From an uncultured Bacteroidaceae bacterium (GTDB taxonomy: Bacteria; Bacteroidota; Bacteroidia; Bacteroidales; Bacteroidaceae), in contig CAJOJA010000019.1 of assembly GCA_905234735.1 (NCBI GenBank), positions 1 to 64,000 on the forward strand: a stretch of 64,000 nt of DNA. Reading direction: 5' to 3'. Each line of letters starts with the position of its first letter. The first letter of the stretch is position 1. Below, in pieces: positions 9,923 to 17,992 of the stretch. Below the pieces are notes generated by a model. The model ran no database searches and was not told the DNA's origin. It saw only the letters and a program-made list of their open reading frames with translations. A program made the position numbers and the translations under genes.

Positions 9923-11806
9923 TTATTCTGCCTTTTTCTCCTCCTGGGCCTCGCGGCGCATCTCGGCCTCTACGGCCTTGATTTTCTGGCGCAGCAGGTT
10001 CAGTTCGTCCTTCAGCTTATCGGCCTTCTTCTGAATTTCAGCCACCAGGCTGTTGCCCTTCTTGCTGCTGGCCGAGAGGAACCCGATGTTGTTCTCGTAG
10101 GTCTGCAGCTCGGACTTCATGATTTCGTAGGCACGGGCCAGGCGGTCACGCTCGCGGTTGAGGGAGTTGGCACCGGCTTCTGCGGTAACGCGCAGGGTGG
10201 TCTTAAAGCTGTTGAGACGCTGTTCGGCGTGGTGCAGGTTGAACTGCTTGTAGAGTTTGTCCACGACTTCGCGATACTGCTTGTAGAGCTTGTCCTTTTC
10301 GCGGATGGGCACGAAGCCGATGGAGTTCCATTCGGCCTGCAGGTCGCGCACCTTCTGGGCGCTGTTCTCGGCAGTATCTTCGAGCAGAGTCTTCAGGCGC
10401 TCGATGATGTCCTGCTTGCGAGCCAGGTTCTCCTGCTGTTCGCTGCGCTCTCCGGCGGTGGCAGCATTCTTGGCCTCGAAGAAGTGGTCACAGGCACCCA
10501 CGAAGCGCTTCCACAGCTCGTCGCTCACCTTGCGAGGCACGGCACCGATGGTCTTCCACTGCTTCTGCAGGTCAATGAGGGCATCGGAGGTCTGCTTCCA
10601 CTCGGTACTGTCCTTCAGAGCCTCGGCCTGTTCCACAAGAGCTTTTTTCTTCTGTAAGTTCTGGTTCAGTTCCTCCTTCACGGTCTTGAAGAAGGTGGCC
10701 TTCTCGGTAAAGAACTTATCGCAGGCAGCACGGAAGCGCTCGAAGATCTGTGTATTTACCTTCTGCGGCGCAAAGCCGATGGTCTTCCAGGCGGCTTGCA
10801 GGTCGATGATTTCCTTCGTCTTGGCATCCCAGTCGGCAAAGGTCTTCAGTCCCTCAGTGCTTACGGCCTCCACCTGTTCGCAGAGTTCGGTCTTCCGGGC
10901 CAGGTTCTCCTCCTCCTGGGCCTTGCGAGCCTCGAAGAAGTCCTGATGACGCTTGCGGACGATGGTGCTGGCTTCTTTGAAACGATTCCAGATGTCCTCG
11001 CGCAGGTCTTTGGCCACAGGGCCTATCTCCTTCCACTCCTGGTGCAGCGTCTGCAGTTGGTTAATGGCTTTCACCACGTCGTTCTCTTCGGCCAGACGCT
11101 CGGCCTGCTCACATAGCAGGGTCTTGGCTTCCAGGTTCTTGCGGAAATCGTATTCGCGGAACTGGATGTTCAGCTTCAGCATATCATAGAACTGCTCTAC
11201 GTAGAGCTGGTACGACTTCCACACCTCCGACACATTCTCAGCGGGTACGGGGCCTATCTCCTTCCACTCGGCCTGCAGTTCCTTGAAGGCATCGTACGAC
11301 TTGCCGGCCTCTTCGGGTGTAGTGGCCAGAAGCTTTATCTTCTCTATCACGGCCTGCTTACGGGCCAGGTTCTCGATGCGCAGCTGCTCTTGCTCGGCTT
11401 GCATTTGGGCACGGCGCAGGCGAATCTGCTGCATGGCCTGCTTGAAGGGTTCCTCTGTGGGGTCCACCTCAGGCTGGAAGGCTTCGGGGTCGCCCCCAGC
11501 CTCAACAAAGGCTTGCTGGGCAGCCACCAAGTCAGCACGGTGGTATTTATAGTATAGTTGTTTCAGTAGTTCCAGTTCCTGCTTGTTGCCTCCGTCGCCT
11601 TGTTCGGCAACTTCCTGGGCACGGGCCAGCACCTCCTCCTTTGTCTTCATCAGGGGCAGGCGTTCGGCGTCCTCCGCAGACATTTCTTCTGCAGGAACTT
11701 CTTCTACGGGAGTTTCTTCTGTTGTTTCATTCACGGGTTCAACGGCTTCCACAGGAACTACCTCCTCGGCAGCCTCGTTCACTTTGGTCTGATCTAAAGA
11801 GTCCAT
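9923..11806 (-). CDS. DUF349 repeat protein
   Basis: 627 residues. An acidic, low-complexity N-terminus (about 1-60, rich in E, V, P, T) is followed by at least five tandem DUF349 units of about 70 residues. Each contains the recurring pattern LQAEWKEIGPVP, LQTLHQEWKEIGPVA, LQAAWKTIGFAP, LQKQWKTIGAVP or LQAEWNSIGFVP, and then an aromatic-basic helix (WKRFVGACDHFFEAK). The C-terminus is a coiled coil (KADKLKDELNLLRQKIKAVEAEMRREAQEEKK). No enzyme motif or signal peptide is seen, so it is probably cytoplasmic. DUF349 proteins are widespread in Bacteroidota and their role is not firmly known. Confidence 0.9.
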   Translation of the reverse strand: MDSLDQTKVNEAAEEVVPVEAVEPVNETTEETPVEEVPAEEMSAEDAERLPLMKTKEEVLARAQEVAEQGDGGNKQELELLKQLYYKYHRADLVAAQQAFVEAGGDPEAFQPEVDPTEEPFKQAMQQIRLRRAQMQAEQEQLRIENLARKQAVIEKIKLLATTPEEAGKSYDAFKELQAEWKEIGPVPAENVSEVWKSYQLYVEQFYDMLKLNIQFREYDFRKNLEAKTLLCEQAERLAEENDVVKAINQLQTLHQEWKEIGPVAKDLREDIWNRFKEASTIVRKRHQDFFEARKAQEEENLARKTELCEQVEAVSTEGLKTFADWDAKTKEIIDLQAAWKTIGFAPQKVNTQIFERFRAACDKFFTEKATFFKTVKEELNQNLQKKKALVEQAEALKDSTEWKQTSDALIDLQKQWKTIGAVPRKVSDELWKRFVGACDHFFEAKNAATAGERSEQQENLARKQDIIERLKTLLEDTAENSAQKVRDLQAEWNSIGFVPIREKDKLYKQYREVVDKLYKQFNLHHAEQRLNSFKTTLRVTAEAGANSLNRERDRLARAYEIMKSELQTYENNIGFLSASSKKGNSLVAEIQKKADKLKDELNLLRQKIKAVEAEMRREAQEEKKAE

Positions 11807-11811
11807 AATTT

Positions 11812-11850
11812 TAAAATTACGAGTTACGAGTTACAAGTTACGAATAACAT
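11812..11850. repeat. Heptamer array upstream of the DUF349 gene
   Basis: Units of TTACGAG/TTACAAG in tandem immediately before the DUF349 start. Period 7, but the word differs from the AATTGAN arrays. Confidence 0.65.
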
Positions 11851-11896
11851 TTTTTCACATACAAGATGCAAAATAATGCAAAAAACTCGTAATAAC

Positions 11897-12163
11897 CTAA
11901 TATTTTTCTATAAAAATGCTTCCGACAGGCCCATTTCTCGTCAAATTAGGGGGAAACGGGCCGTGCAACGTCACTTTTTCCATAGGAAATCTGTCTCCAC
12001 GACGTGCCGTTCGCTGTTCACCTTGTCGCTTCCAGGTGTTTTGTACAAGTCCAGCTCGCCAGCCAGCATTGAAACTGAGCCTCTCGCGCTGTGCATTCAG
12101 CATCAGGGCTGCGTACGCCAACAGGGCGATACAGAGAAATCGTCTTTTCGTCATGCCTTGCAT
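11897..12163 (-). CDS. Possible small secreted protein or gene remnant
   Basis: 88 residues (85 from the second ATG at 12154). The N-terminus MTKRRFLCIALLAYAALMLNAQ is a convincing signal peptide, followed by RERLSFNAGWRAGL, which loosely recalls the start of mature glycoside hydrolases, and then a basic, unfamiliar stretch. There is no clear -7 element upstream and no downstream gene in the unit. It may be the 5' remnant of a longer secreted protein or a chance frame. Confidence 0.3.
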   Translation of the reverse strand: MQGMTKRRFLCIALLAYAALMLNAQRERLSFNAGWRAGLVQNTWKRQGEQRTARRGDRFPMEKVTLHGPFPPNLTRNGPVGSIFIEKY

Positions 12164-12206
12164 TGATTTCTGTATTATTGTTCGACAATGTTACGAAAAA
12201 ATTGAC

Positions 12207-12214
12207 TATCTTTG
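12207..12214 (+). promoter_or_regulatory. -7 promoter element
   Basis: TATCTTTG, perfect match to TAnnTTTG, 23 bp before the ATG of the DUF4369/thioredoxin-fold gene at 12238. Confidence 0.8.
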
Positions 12215-12237
12215 CACACGGAATTAACAAAAAGACA

Positions 12238-13392
12238 ATGAAAAGACCATTTACACTACTATTCTTCCTTCCATTATTACTCATCATCATGGCCTGCCAG
12301 CAGCGCGGACCGCACTTCACCGTCGACGGACAAATCACCGAGGCCGAGGACACCATGCTCTATCTGGAACACCTGACGCTGGCCCAGGGCGCAGTCCGAC
12401 TGGATTCGGCAAAACTCGACGAGAAGGGCGATTTCGAACTGCACGGCCCACGGCCGGGGAATCCGGAATTCTACCGCCTGCGCATCGGCAACCAAGTGGT
12501 GAACCTGAGCATTGACAGCACGGAGACGGTCACCATACGCGCTTCGCTGCCACGCATGACATTGGGCTACACCGTAGAGGGCAGCGGCAACTGTGACACC
12601 ATACGCCTGCTGACCCTGAAACTCGACAGCCTGACCCGCACACTGCGCCACGTGGCCGACGACCGTTCGCTCACACTGGACGAACGCAGTCGGCAGATGC
12701 AGCAAATGCTACGGGACTACAAGACCGACGTGAAGATAAACTACATCCAGAACCGCTACGGACAGGCCTCCAGCTACTATGCCATGATGCAGATGCTGGG
12801 CGGACAGATGGTGTTTGACCCTGTCAGCGACCCCTCGGACGTGACCTGGTTCAGCGCCCTGGCCAATTCGTGGGAGATGCTCTATCCCGGCTGTCCCCGC
12901 ACAGAGAATCTTTGCAACATTGCCGTACAAGGGCGAAAGAACACGCGCCAGCACGTGGTGCAGATTGACATGGACAACGAAAAAGTGTCGGAGACGGGCA
13001 TCATCGACATGGGCTTCCCCGACGCTCAAGGCACGGAGCGACGACTGTCGCAACTGAAGGGCAAGGTGGTGATGCTGGACTTCATGGCCTACGGCATGCA
13101 GGGCTCGCAGGAGCGCATCCTGGTCCTGCGACAGCTCTACAACAAATACCACAGCCGCGGACTGGAGATTTACCAGGTGTCGCTGGACGCCGACGAGCAC
13201 TACTGGAAGACGATGTCGGAACAGCTGCCCTGGGTGTGCGTCTGGGACCAGGAAGGTCTCCAGAACGACATTGTCAGCATCTACAACCTGCAGCAATTGC
13301 CCACGTGGTTCCTCATCGACCGCACCTCCACACTGGCCGGACGCATGGAGATGATGGGCAACCTGGAAGAGGAAATCGTGAAACTGCTGTAA
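12238..13392 (+). CDS. DUF4369 plus thioredoxin-fold lipoprotein lacking the CxxC pair
   Basis: 384 residues from ATG 12238. Lipoprotein signal MKRPFTLLFFLPLLLIIMAC is followed by a DUF4369-like beta domain (FTVDGQITEAEDTMLYLEHL, about 30-120), a helical middle and a C-terminal AhpC/TSA/thioredoxin-like domain (about 255-384: LSQLKGKVVMLDFMAYGMQ, then YQVSLDADEHYWKTM and LPTWFLIDR with the conserved cis-proline). In redox-active relatives the VMLDFWA strand is followed by a CxxC pair. Here residues about 285-290 read YGMQGS, so the catalytic cysteines are absent. It should be anchored in the envelope, but thiol-disulfide activity is not expected. Its stop is 22 bp before feoAB. Confidence 0.85.
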   Translation: MKRPFTLLFFLPLLLIIMACQQRGPHFTVDGQITEAEDTMLYLEHLTLAQGAVRLDSAKLDEKGDFELHGPRPGNPEFYRLRIGNQVVNLSIDSTETVTIRASLPRMTLGYTVEGSGNCDTIRLLTLKLDSLTRTLRHVADDRSLTLDERSRQMQQMLRDYKTDVKINYIQNRYGQASSYYAMMQMLGGQMVFDPVSDPSDVTWFSALANSWEMLYPGCPRTENLCNIAVQGRKNTRQHVVQIDMDNEKVSETGIIDMGFPDAQGTERRLSQLKGKVVMLDFMAYGMQGSQERILVLRQLYNKYHSRGLEIYQVSLDADEHYWKTMSEQLPWVCVWDQEGLQNDIVSIYNLQQLPTWFLIDRTSTLAGRMEMMGNLEEEIVKLL

Positions 13393-13414
13393 TCAGGAAA
13401 ACACGCAAAGAAAA

Positions 13415-15784
13415 ATGACACTTGACGAACTGAATATAGGCCAGTCGGCCTGCATCCTCGCAGTGGGCGGAGAGGGCACCCTGCGCCAACACTTCCTGGA
13501 CATGGGCATGATACCCGGTGCCGAGGTGACGCTGATGAAGTATGCCCCCATGGGCGACCCCCTGGAACTGTGCATCCACGGCTACGAACTGACCCTGCGC
13601 AAGGCAGATGCCAGGGAGATAGAGATAGCCCCCTCCCAGCCTCCCCTTGGAGAGGAGGAGGAAATCTCCCTTCCTTCAAGGGAGGGTCGGGGTGGATCTT
13701 CCCTCCCCCATCCTGGACTTGGCGAGGGGGGCCGCTATCACGACGAGTCGCCCGAAGCACACAATAACCCCCTGCCGGCAGGACAAGTCCTCACCTTCGC
13801 CCTGGCCGGCAACCAAAACTGCGGCAAGACGACACTCTTCAACCAACTTACCGGTGCCAACCAGCACGTGGGCAACTTCCCCGGAGTGACCGTCGAGCAC
13901 AAATACGGCACCGTCAAGGGACACCCTGAGGCACAAGTCATCGACCTGCCCGGCATCTACAGCCTCTCGCCCTACACCAGCGAGGAGGTGGTGAGCCGAC
14001 GCTACATCCTCGACGAACACCCGACGGCCATCATCAACATCGCTGATGCCACCAACATCGAGCGCAACCTCTACCTGACCCTCCAGCTGATGGAGCTGGG
14101 CGTGCCCATGGTACTGGCCCTGAACATGATGGACGAACTGGAGGCTAACGGAGGCAGCATACGCATCAACCAGATGGAGCACCTGCTGGGCATCCCCGTC
14201 GTGCCCATTTCTGCAATGAAGAACGAGGGCGTGGACGAGCTCGTCCAACACGCCCTGCACATCGCACGCTACCAGGAACGGCCCCAGCGGCAGGACTTCT
14301 GCCACCCCGACGACCACGGAGGTGCCGTCCACCGCTGTCTGCACGCCATCATGCACCTCACCGAGGACCACTGCCAGCGGGCCAACATCCCCGCCCGATT
14401 TGCGGCCTGCAAACTGGTGGAGGGCGACCCGATGGTGCTCGAACGCCTGGGCCTGGACCAGAACGAACGCGAGACGCTGGAACACATCATCCTACAGATG
14501 GAGGAGGAACGCGGACTGGACCGCCAGGCTGCCATAGCCGATATGCGCTTCCACTTCATCAAAGAAGTAAGCGGACAGACCATCGTGAAACCCCACGAGA
14601 GCCGCGAACACCGACGCAGCCGGCGCATCGACAGCATACTCACAGGCCGCTGGACGGGCATACCCTCCTTCGTCCTCATCATGGGACTGGTCTTCTACCT
14701 GACATTCAACACCGTGGGCGTCTGGCTGCAAGACCTCTTTCAGCTGGGCATTGACTGGTTTACCGAAGTCTCGGACGCCGCACTCACCCGCTGGAACATT
14801 GCACCGGCCGTCCATTCGCTCATCATCGACGGCGTCTACAACGGTGTGGGCACGGTACTCGTCTTCCTGCCCCTCATCGTCTGCCTCTTCTTCTTCCTCA
14901 GTATGCTCGAGGACACGGGCTACATGGCCCGCATCGCCTTTGTCACCGATAAAGTGCTGCGCCGACTGGGACTGTCGGGGCGCAGCATCGTGCCGCTGCT
15001 CATCGGTTTCGGCTGTTCCGTACCCAGCGTCATGGCCAGCCGAACCCTGCCCAGTGAGCGCGACCGCCGCATGACCATACTGCTCACGCCCTTCATGTCC
15101 TGCACGGCCAAGATTCCCATCTACGCCTTCTTCGCCGCTGCCTTTTTCCCCCAGCAGGCCGGACTGGTCATGGCCTCGCTCTACGTCATCGGCATCCTTG
15201 TGGGCATTCTCGTGGCCCTCGTGCTCAAGCGGACTCTCTTCCGCGGCGAGCCTGTGCCCTTCGTCATGGAACTGCCCAACTATCGCATGCCGCTGCTCAA
15301 GAACGTAGCCCGACTGCTATGGGACAAGGCGCGCGACTTCCTGCACCGTGCCTTCACCGTCATCTTCCTGGCCTCCATCATCGTGTGGTTCCTCCAGACC
15401 TTCAACTTCCAGTTGCAGATGGTCGACAATGCCCACGAGTCCATATTGGCACAGGTGGCAGGCATGGTGACACCGCTGTTCCAGCCTCTCGGCCTAGGCG
15501 ACTGGCGCATCGTGACGGCACTGGTCAGCGGCTTCATGGCCAAGGAGACCGTGGTCAGCACCCTGGGAGCTCTGTTCGGCACTGCCAGCCTAACGGCCAT
15601 CTTCTCCCCGACAGTCATCTTCGGCCTCCTCGTCTTCTGTCTGCTCTACACGCCCTGCGTGGCTGCCATTGCCACCATCCGCCGCGAGCTGGGCAGCCGC
15701 TGGGCCACGTTCGTCGTTGTGCTGCAGTGCATAGTGGCCTGGCTCTGCGCCTACGTCACCATCCTTATCGGAAATCTCTTATGA
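13415..15784 (+). CDS. feoB: FeoA-FeoB fusion, ferrous iron transporter
   Basis: 789 residues. Residues 1-70 form a FeoA (SH3-like) domain (LNIGQSACILAVGGEGTLRQ, LELCIHGYELTLRKADA). Residues about 71-120 are a low-complexity linker. FeoB follows with G1 GNQNCGKTTLFNQLTG, G3 DLPGIYSL, G4 NMMD, a helical spacer, and a membrane part with paired gate regions (GFGCSVPSVMASRTL and GFMAKETVVSTLG). It imports Fe2+ across the inner membrane. FeoAB fusions are known in Bacteroidota. The linker DNA at 13631-13733 is repeat-like and may be an inserted element. A 49-residue Cys-rich protein starts inside its stop codon (ATGA overlap). Confidence 0.95.
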   Translation: MTLDELNIGQSACILAVGGEGTLRQHFLDMGMIPGAEVTLMKYAPMGDPLELCIHGYELTLRKADAREIEIAPSQPPLGEEEEISLPSREGRGGSSLPHPGLGEGGRYHDESPEAHNNPLPAGQVLTFALAGNQNCGKTTLFNQLTGANQHVGNFPGVTVEHKYGTVKGHPEAQVIDLPGIYSLSPYTSEEVVSRRYILDEHPTAIINIADATNIERNLYLTLQLMELGVPMVLALNMMDELEANGGSIRINQMEHLLGIPVVPISAMKNEGVDELVQHALHIARYQERPQRQDFCHPDDHGGAVHRCLHAIMHLTEDHCQRANIPARFAACKLVEGDPMVLERLGLDQNERETLEHIILQMEEERGLDRQAAIADMRFHFIKEVSGQTIVKPHESREHRRSRRIDSILTGRWTGIPSFVLIMGLVFYLTFNTVGVWLQDLFQLGIDWFTEVSDAALTRWNIAPAVHSLIIDGVYNGVGTVLVFLPLIVCLFFFLSMLEDTGYMARIAFVTDKVLRRLGLSGRSIVPLLIGFGCSVPSVMASRTLPSERDRRMTILLTPFMSCTAKIPIYAFFAAAFFPQQAGLVMASLYVIGILVGILVALVLKRTLFRGEPVPFVMELPNYRMPLLKNVARLLWDKARDFLHRAFTVIFLASIIVWFLQTFNFQLQMVDNAHESILAQVAGMVTPLFQPLGLGDWRIVTALVSGFMAKETVVSTLGALFGTASLTAIFSPTVIFGLLVFCLLYTPCVAAIATIRRELGSRWATFVVVLQCIVAWLCAYVTILIGNLL
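13631..13733. repeat. GC-rich repeat-like DNA coding for the FeoA-FeoB linker
   Basis: About 100 bp of CTCCC/GGGAG-rich sequence with short inverted words (CCCTT...AAGGG, CTCC...GGAG) encodes a P/E/G/R-rich linker (PPLGEEEEISLPSREGRGG). It sits exactly between two structured domains and resembles dispersed intergenic repeats more than a selected protein segment. Confidence 0.45.
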
Positions 15785-15930
15785 ATATACAAAGCATCAT
15801 TCTGCTGACCATCGTACTTGCTACGTTTGGCATCGTCCTGTTCCGCTACATCCGTCGTCAGCAGCGACACCCCAATTGCAGTTCGTGCAACTGCTGCAGC
15901 GACGACTGCAGCAGTTGCACGAACCGCTAA
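15781..15930 (+). CDS. Small FeoB-associated Cys-rich membrane protein
   Basis: 49 residues, overlapping the feoAB stop by 4 bp (ATGA), so translationally coupled. One N-terminal membrane helix (IILLTIVLATFGIVLF) is followed by RYIRRQQRH and a cysteine-rich tail (CSSCNCCSDDCSSC) with seven cysteines. This is the layout of the small FeoB-associated proteins found beside feoB in many Bacteroidota and Firmicutes. It probably helps ferrous iron uptake at the inner membrane. The mechanism is not established. Confidence 0.85.
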   Translation: MNIQSIILLTIVLATFGIVLFRYIRRQQRHPNCSSCNCCSDDCSSCTNR

Positions 15931-15958
15931 CGATATTCGCAACCTTTCCAGTGCGAGG

Positions 15959-17470
15959 CTACTTGACGTATTCTGCCCAGTCGGTCAGGCGCATGTCGCC
16001 CTTGCGCAGGAAGGTGTCGTGCATAGCAAAGGCAGCCGAGAGGCAGTGGTGGGTGTGACCGCCGTTCTTCTGGGCATACTTCAGGTAGTCGCGCAGCATG
16101 GGCTGGTAGTCGGGATGGGCCACCCGGATGAGTTCCTCCGACTTCTGCATGTCGCTCTTGTGGCGCAGGTCGGCCACGCCGTACTCGGTGATGACGGCAT
16201 CCACGAAGTGGTTCGTGTGGTCGATGTGGCTGGCAAAGGGCACGATGCTGCTAATGGCACCGCCCTTGGTCGTGGAGCCACAGGTGAAGATGCTAAGGTA
16301 GGCATTGTTGGTGAAGTCGGCCGAGCCGCCGATGCCGTTCATCATCTTCGTGCCGCAGATCTTCGTGGAGTTGACGTGCCCGTACAGGTCAACTTCTATG
16401 GCGGTATTCAGCGAGCAGACGCCGATGCGGGCGATGACCTCGGGGTTGTTCGAAATCTCGGAGGGGCGCAGCACCAGTTTGTCCTTGAAGAAGTCCATGT
16501 CGCGATAGATGCCCTTCATGCACTCGTTGGTCACGGTCAGCGAGCAGGCAGAAGCCGAGAGCACGCGGCCCTCGCGCATCAGCTGTACGGGAGCGTCCTG
16601 CAGCACCTCGGTGTAGATGTTGAAGTTGGGCACGTCGCTCGAGTGGCCCAGTGCGCCCAGCACAGCGTTGGCACCGCTGCCCACGCCCGATTGCAGATTC
16701 AGGAACGTGGGGGGAATCTTGCCGGCCTTCATGTTGGCCACCAGGAAGTCGGCCACGTTCTGGCCAATCTGTGTGGTGATGGGGTCGGGATCCTTGAACG
16801 AGCGGGCCTCGTCAGGTACATTACCTTCTATTACACCAATGATTCGGCTGGCATCGACCTCAATATAAGGTTTACCGATGCGGTCGCCCGGATGGCAAAT
16901 CATAACGGGCTTGCGGTAGGGATGGTCCTCGATTTCATACACATCGTGCAGCCCCATGCCGCTACGCTCGTGGAAGGCGTTCAGTTCGATGATGATGCCC
17001 TCCGTGGCCAGGCGGCACACGGTGGGAGCGATGCCACCGGCGGCGGTCAGGTAGATGTGAGCCTTGTCGCCCACTTTCTCCACGGCACAAGCCTCGATGA
17101 TGGCCCAGTTGACCTGTCCCAGATAGCCCTGACGAATCTGCGTGGCCATGTTCGAGAGGTTCAGGTCGCTGTAGTTCACCTCGTTCAGGTTCACGTGTTT
17201 GCGGAAGTCAGGGTTCGTAGTATAGGGAGCGCGGAAGTCGATGGCCTGCTGGTTCGACAGGTCGCCGTCGCAGCTCTGTCCCGTCGAGGCACCCGTGAAG
17301 ATGCTGATTTTGTAGGGACGTCCGGCAGCGTGTTCGGCTTCGGCTATCTTTGCTATCTCGGCCGTCGTCATCTTTGCCGTTCCGGCAGGTGTGAATCCAC
17401 TGAGGCCAATGGTCTGGCCGTTCTTTACCAACGCTGCTGCTTCGGCAGCTGTCATTTTGTTGAAACTCAT
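15959..17470 (-). CDS. Acetyl-CoA hydrolase / succinyl-CoA:acetate CoA-transferase family protein
   Basis: 503 residues, full length for family I CoA-transferases of the AarC/Cat1 type. Visible blocks include GLSGFTPAGTAK, IFTGASTGQSCDGDLS, NLQSGVGSGANAVLGAL, then IYTEVLQD, whose glutamate is the likely thioester nucleophile by comparison with AarC, and MMNGIGGSADFTNNAYLSIF. The enzyme would move CoA between succinate, acetate or propionate, in line with succinate/propionate fermentation. It is a single gene with its own -7 element at 17505-17512. The opposite strand has a long open frame that is a composition shadow. Confidence 0.92.
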   Translation of the reverse strand: MSFNKMTAAEAAALVKNGQTIGLSGFTPAGTAKMTTAEIAKIAEAEHAAGRPYKISIFTGASTGQSCDGDLSNQQAIDFRAPYTTNPDFRKHVNLNEVNYSDLNLSNMATQIRQGYLGQVNWAIIEACAVEKVGDKAHIYLTAAGGIAPTVCRLATEGIIIELNAFHERSGMGLHDVYEIEDHPYRKPVMICHPGDRIGKPYIEVDASRIIGVIEGNVPDEARSFKDPDPITTQIGQNVADFLVANMKAGKIPPTFLNLQSGVGSGANAVLGALGHSSDVPNFNIYTEVLQDAPVQLMREGRVLSASACSLTVTNECMKGIYRDMDFFKDKLVLRPSEISNNPEVIARIGVCSLNTAIEVDLYGHVNSTKICGTKMMNGIGGSADFTNNAYLSIFTCGSTTKGGAISSIVPFASHIDHTNHFVDAVITEYGVADLRHKSDMQKSEELIRVAHPDYQPMLRDYLKYAQKNGGHTHHCLSAAFAMHDTFLRKGDMRLTDWAEYVK

Positions 17471-17504
17471 GATGCTATTTTATGATTTTATCGATTTGCG
17501 CCTG

Positions 17505-17512
17505 CAAAGATA
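17505..17512 (-). promoter_or_regulatory. -7 promoter element of the CoA-transferase gene
   Basis: TATCTTTG on the minus strand, 34 bp upstream of the start codon at 17470. Confidence 0.8.
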
Positions 17513-17597
17513 ACATTTTTATCTCTTATAATGAACAAAAAGCACAGAAAAACTTGATTAAATAATATCTTTCACAAACTGCTCCACGAATCATAGG

Positions 17598-17700
17598 TTT
17601 GTGTCACGCGTGACACAAACTCCGACGATACTATCATCCGAGCCCCGACATTACTATGGTCCGAGCCCCGACCATAGTATCGTCCGAACCTCGGCCATAC
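17598..17700. repeat. Cluster of short palindromes
   Basis: A perfect 22-bp palindrome at 17598-17619 (TTTGTGTCACG and its complement) is followed by recurring words: CCGAGCCCCGAC twice, and ACTATGGT/ACCATAGT arms around one copy. No gene is convincing across it. Similar architecture occurs at 33883-33965. Confidence 0.75.
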
Positions 17701-17716
17701 ATGGGGGGTATGACGC

Positions 17717-17757
17717 CAAAACAAAAGCGCCCCCGAACCACGAAGGTTGGGGAGCGC
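17717..17757 (-). terminator. Intrinsic terminator of the 1412-residue protein unit
   Basis: On the minus strand GCGCTCCCCAACC pairs with GGTTCGGGGGCGC (one mismatch, 5-base loop), followed by TTTTGTTTT. It lies about 25 bp after the stop of the 56-residue peptide gene. Confidence 0.85.
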
Positions 17758-17782
17758 CAACTAAACTAAAATAAAATACTCT

Positions 17783-17953
17783 TTACTCGTTCTCCGAGCC
17801 CCAGATGTCCCAGGCATTGTCGGAGCGGGCATCCATATCATACTTCTGATTGGCAGAAGTAGTTGTCACCTGAGGGCCACTTGTCAGCAGGATATGGCGG
17901 GCAGTATTCAGCTTGACGATTCGAATTGCAGGGCTGTTATATGTCTTTTTCAT
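17783..17953 (-). CDS. 56-residue peptide gene downstream of the giant secreted protein
   Basis: ATG at 17953, stop at 17783-17785. It begins MKKTYNSPAIRIVKLNTARH, continues ILLTSGPQVTTTSANQ, and ends with RSDNAWDIWGSENE. There is no classical signal peptide or membrane helix. From memory, short Bacteroidales proteins of the same style (MKKTY-P-I start, LLTSGS middle, tryptophan and acidic end) are common next to surface-protein genes, and their role is unknown. It begins 39 bp after the stop of the 1412-residue gene and ends before a strong terminator, so it is very probably transcribed with it. Confidence 0.75.
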   Translation of the reverse strand: MKKTYNSPAIRIVKLNTARHILLTSGPQVTTTSANQKYDMDARSDNAWDIWGSENE

Positions 17954-17955
17954 TG

Positions 17956-17990
17956 TCTTATCAATTAAGAATTAATAATTAGGAGAGAAG
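17956..17990. repeat. AT-rich heptamer array
   Basis: AATTAAGAATTAATAATTAG-type 7-bp units in the 39-bp gap between the giant secreted protein gene and the small peptide gene. Confidence 0.55.
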
Positions 17991-17992
17991 AG

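Noticed and set aside
15818-17485. 555-codon open frame on the plus strand
   Set aside because: It lies opposite the well-conserved CoA-transferase. Its product is histidine- and valine-rich with no recognisable domain, as expected from the complement of a GC3-rich gene.
17572-17760. 62-codon minus-strand frame
   Set aside because: It runs through the palindrome cluster and the terminator, and its content is explained by repeats.
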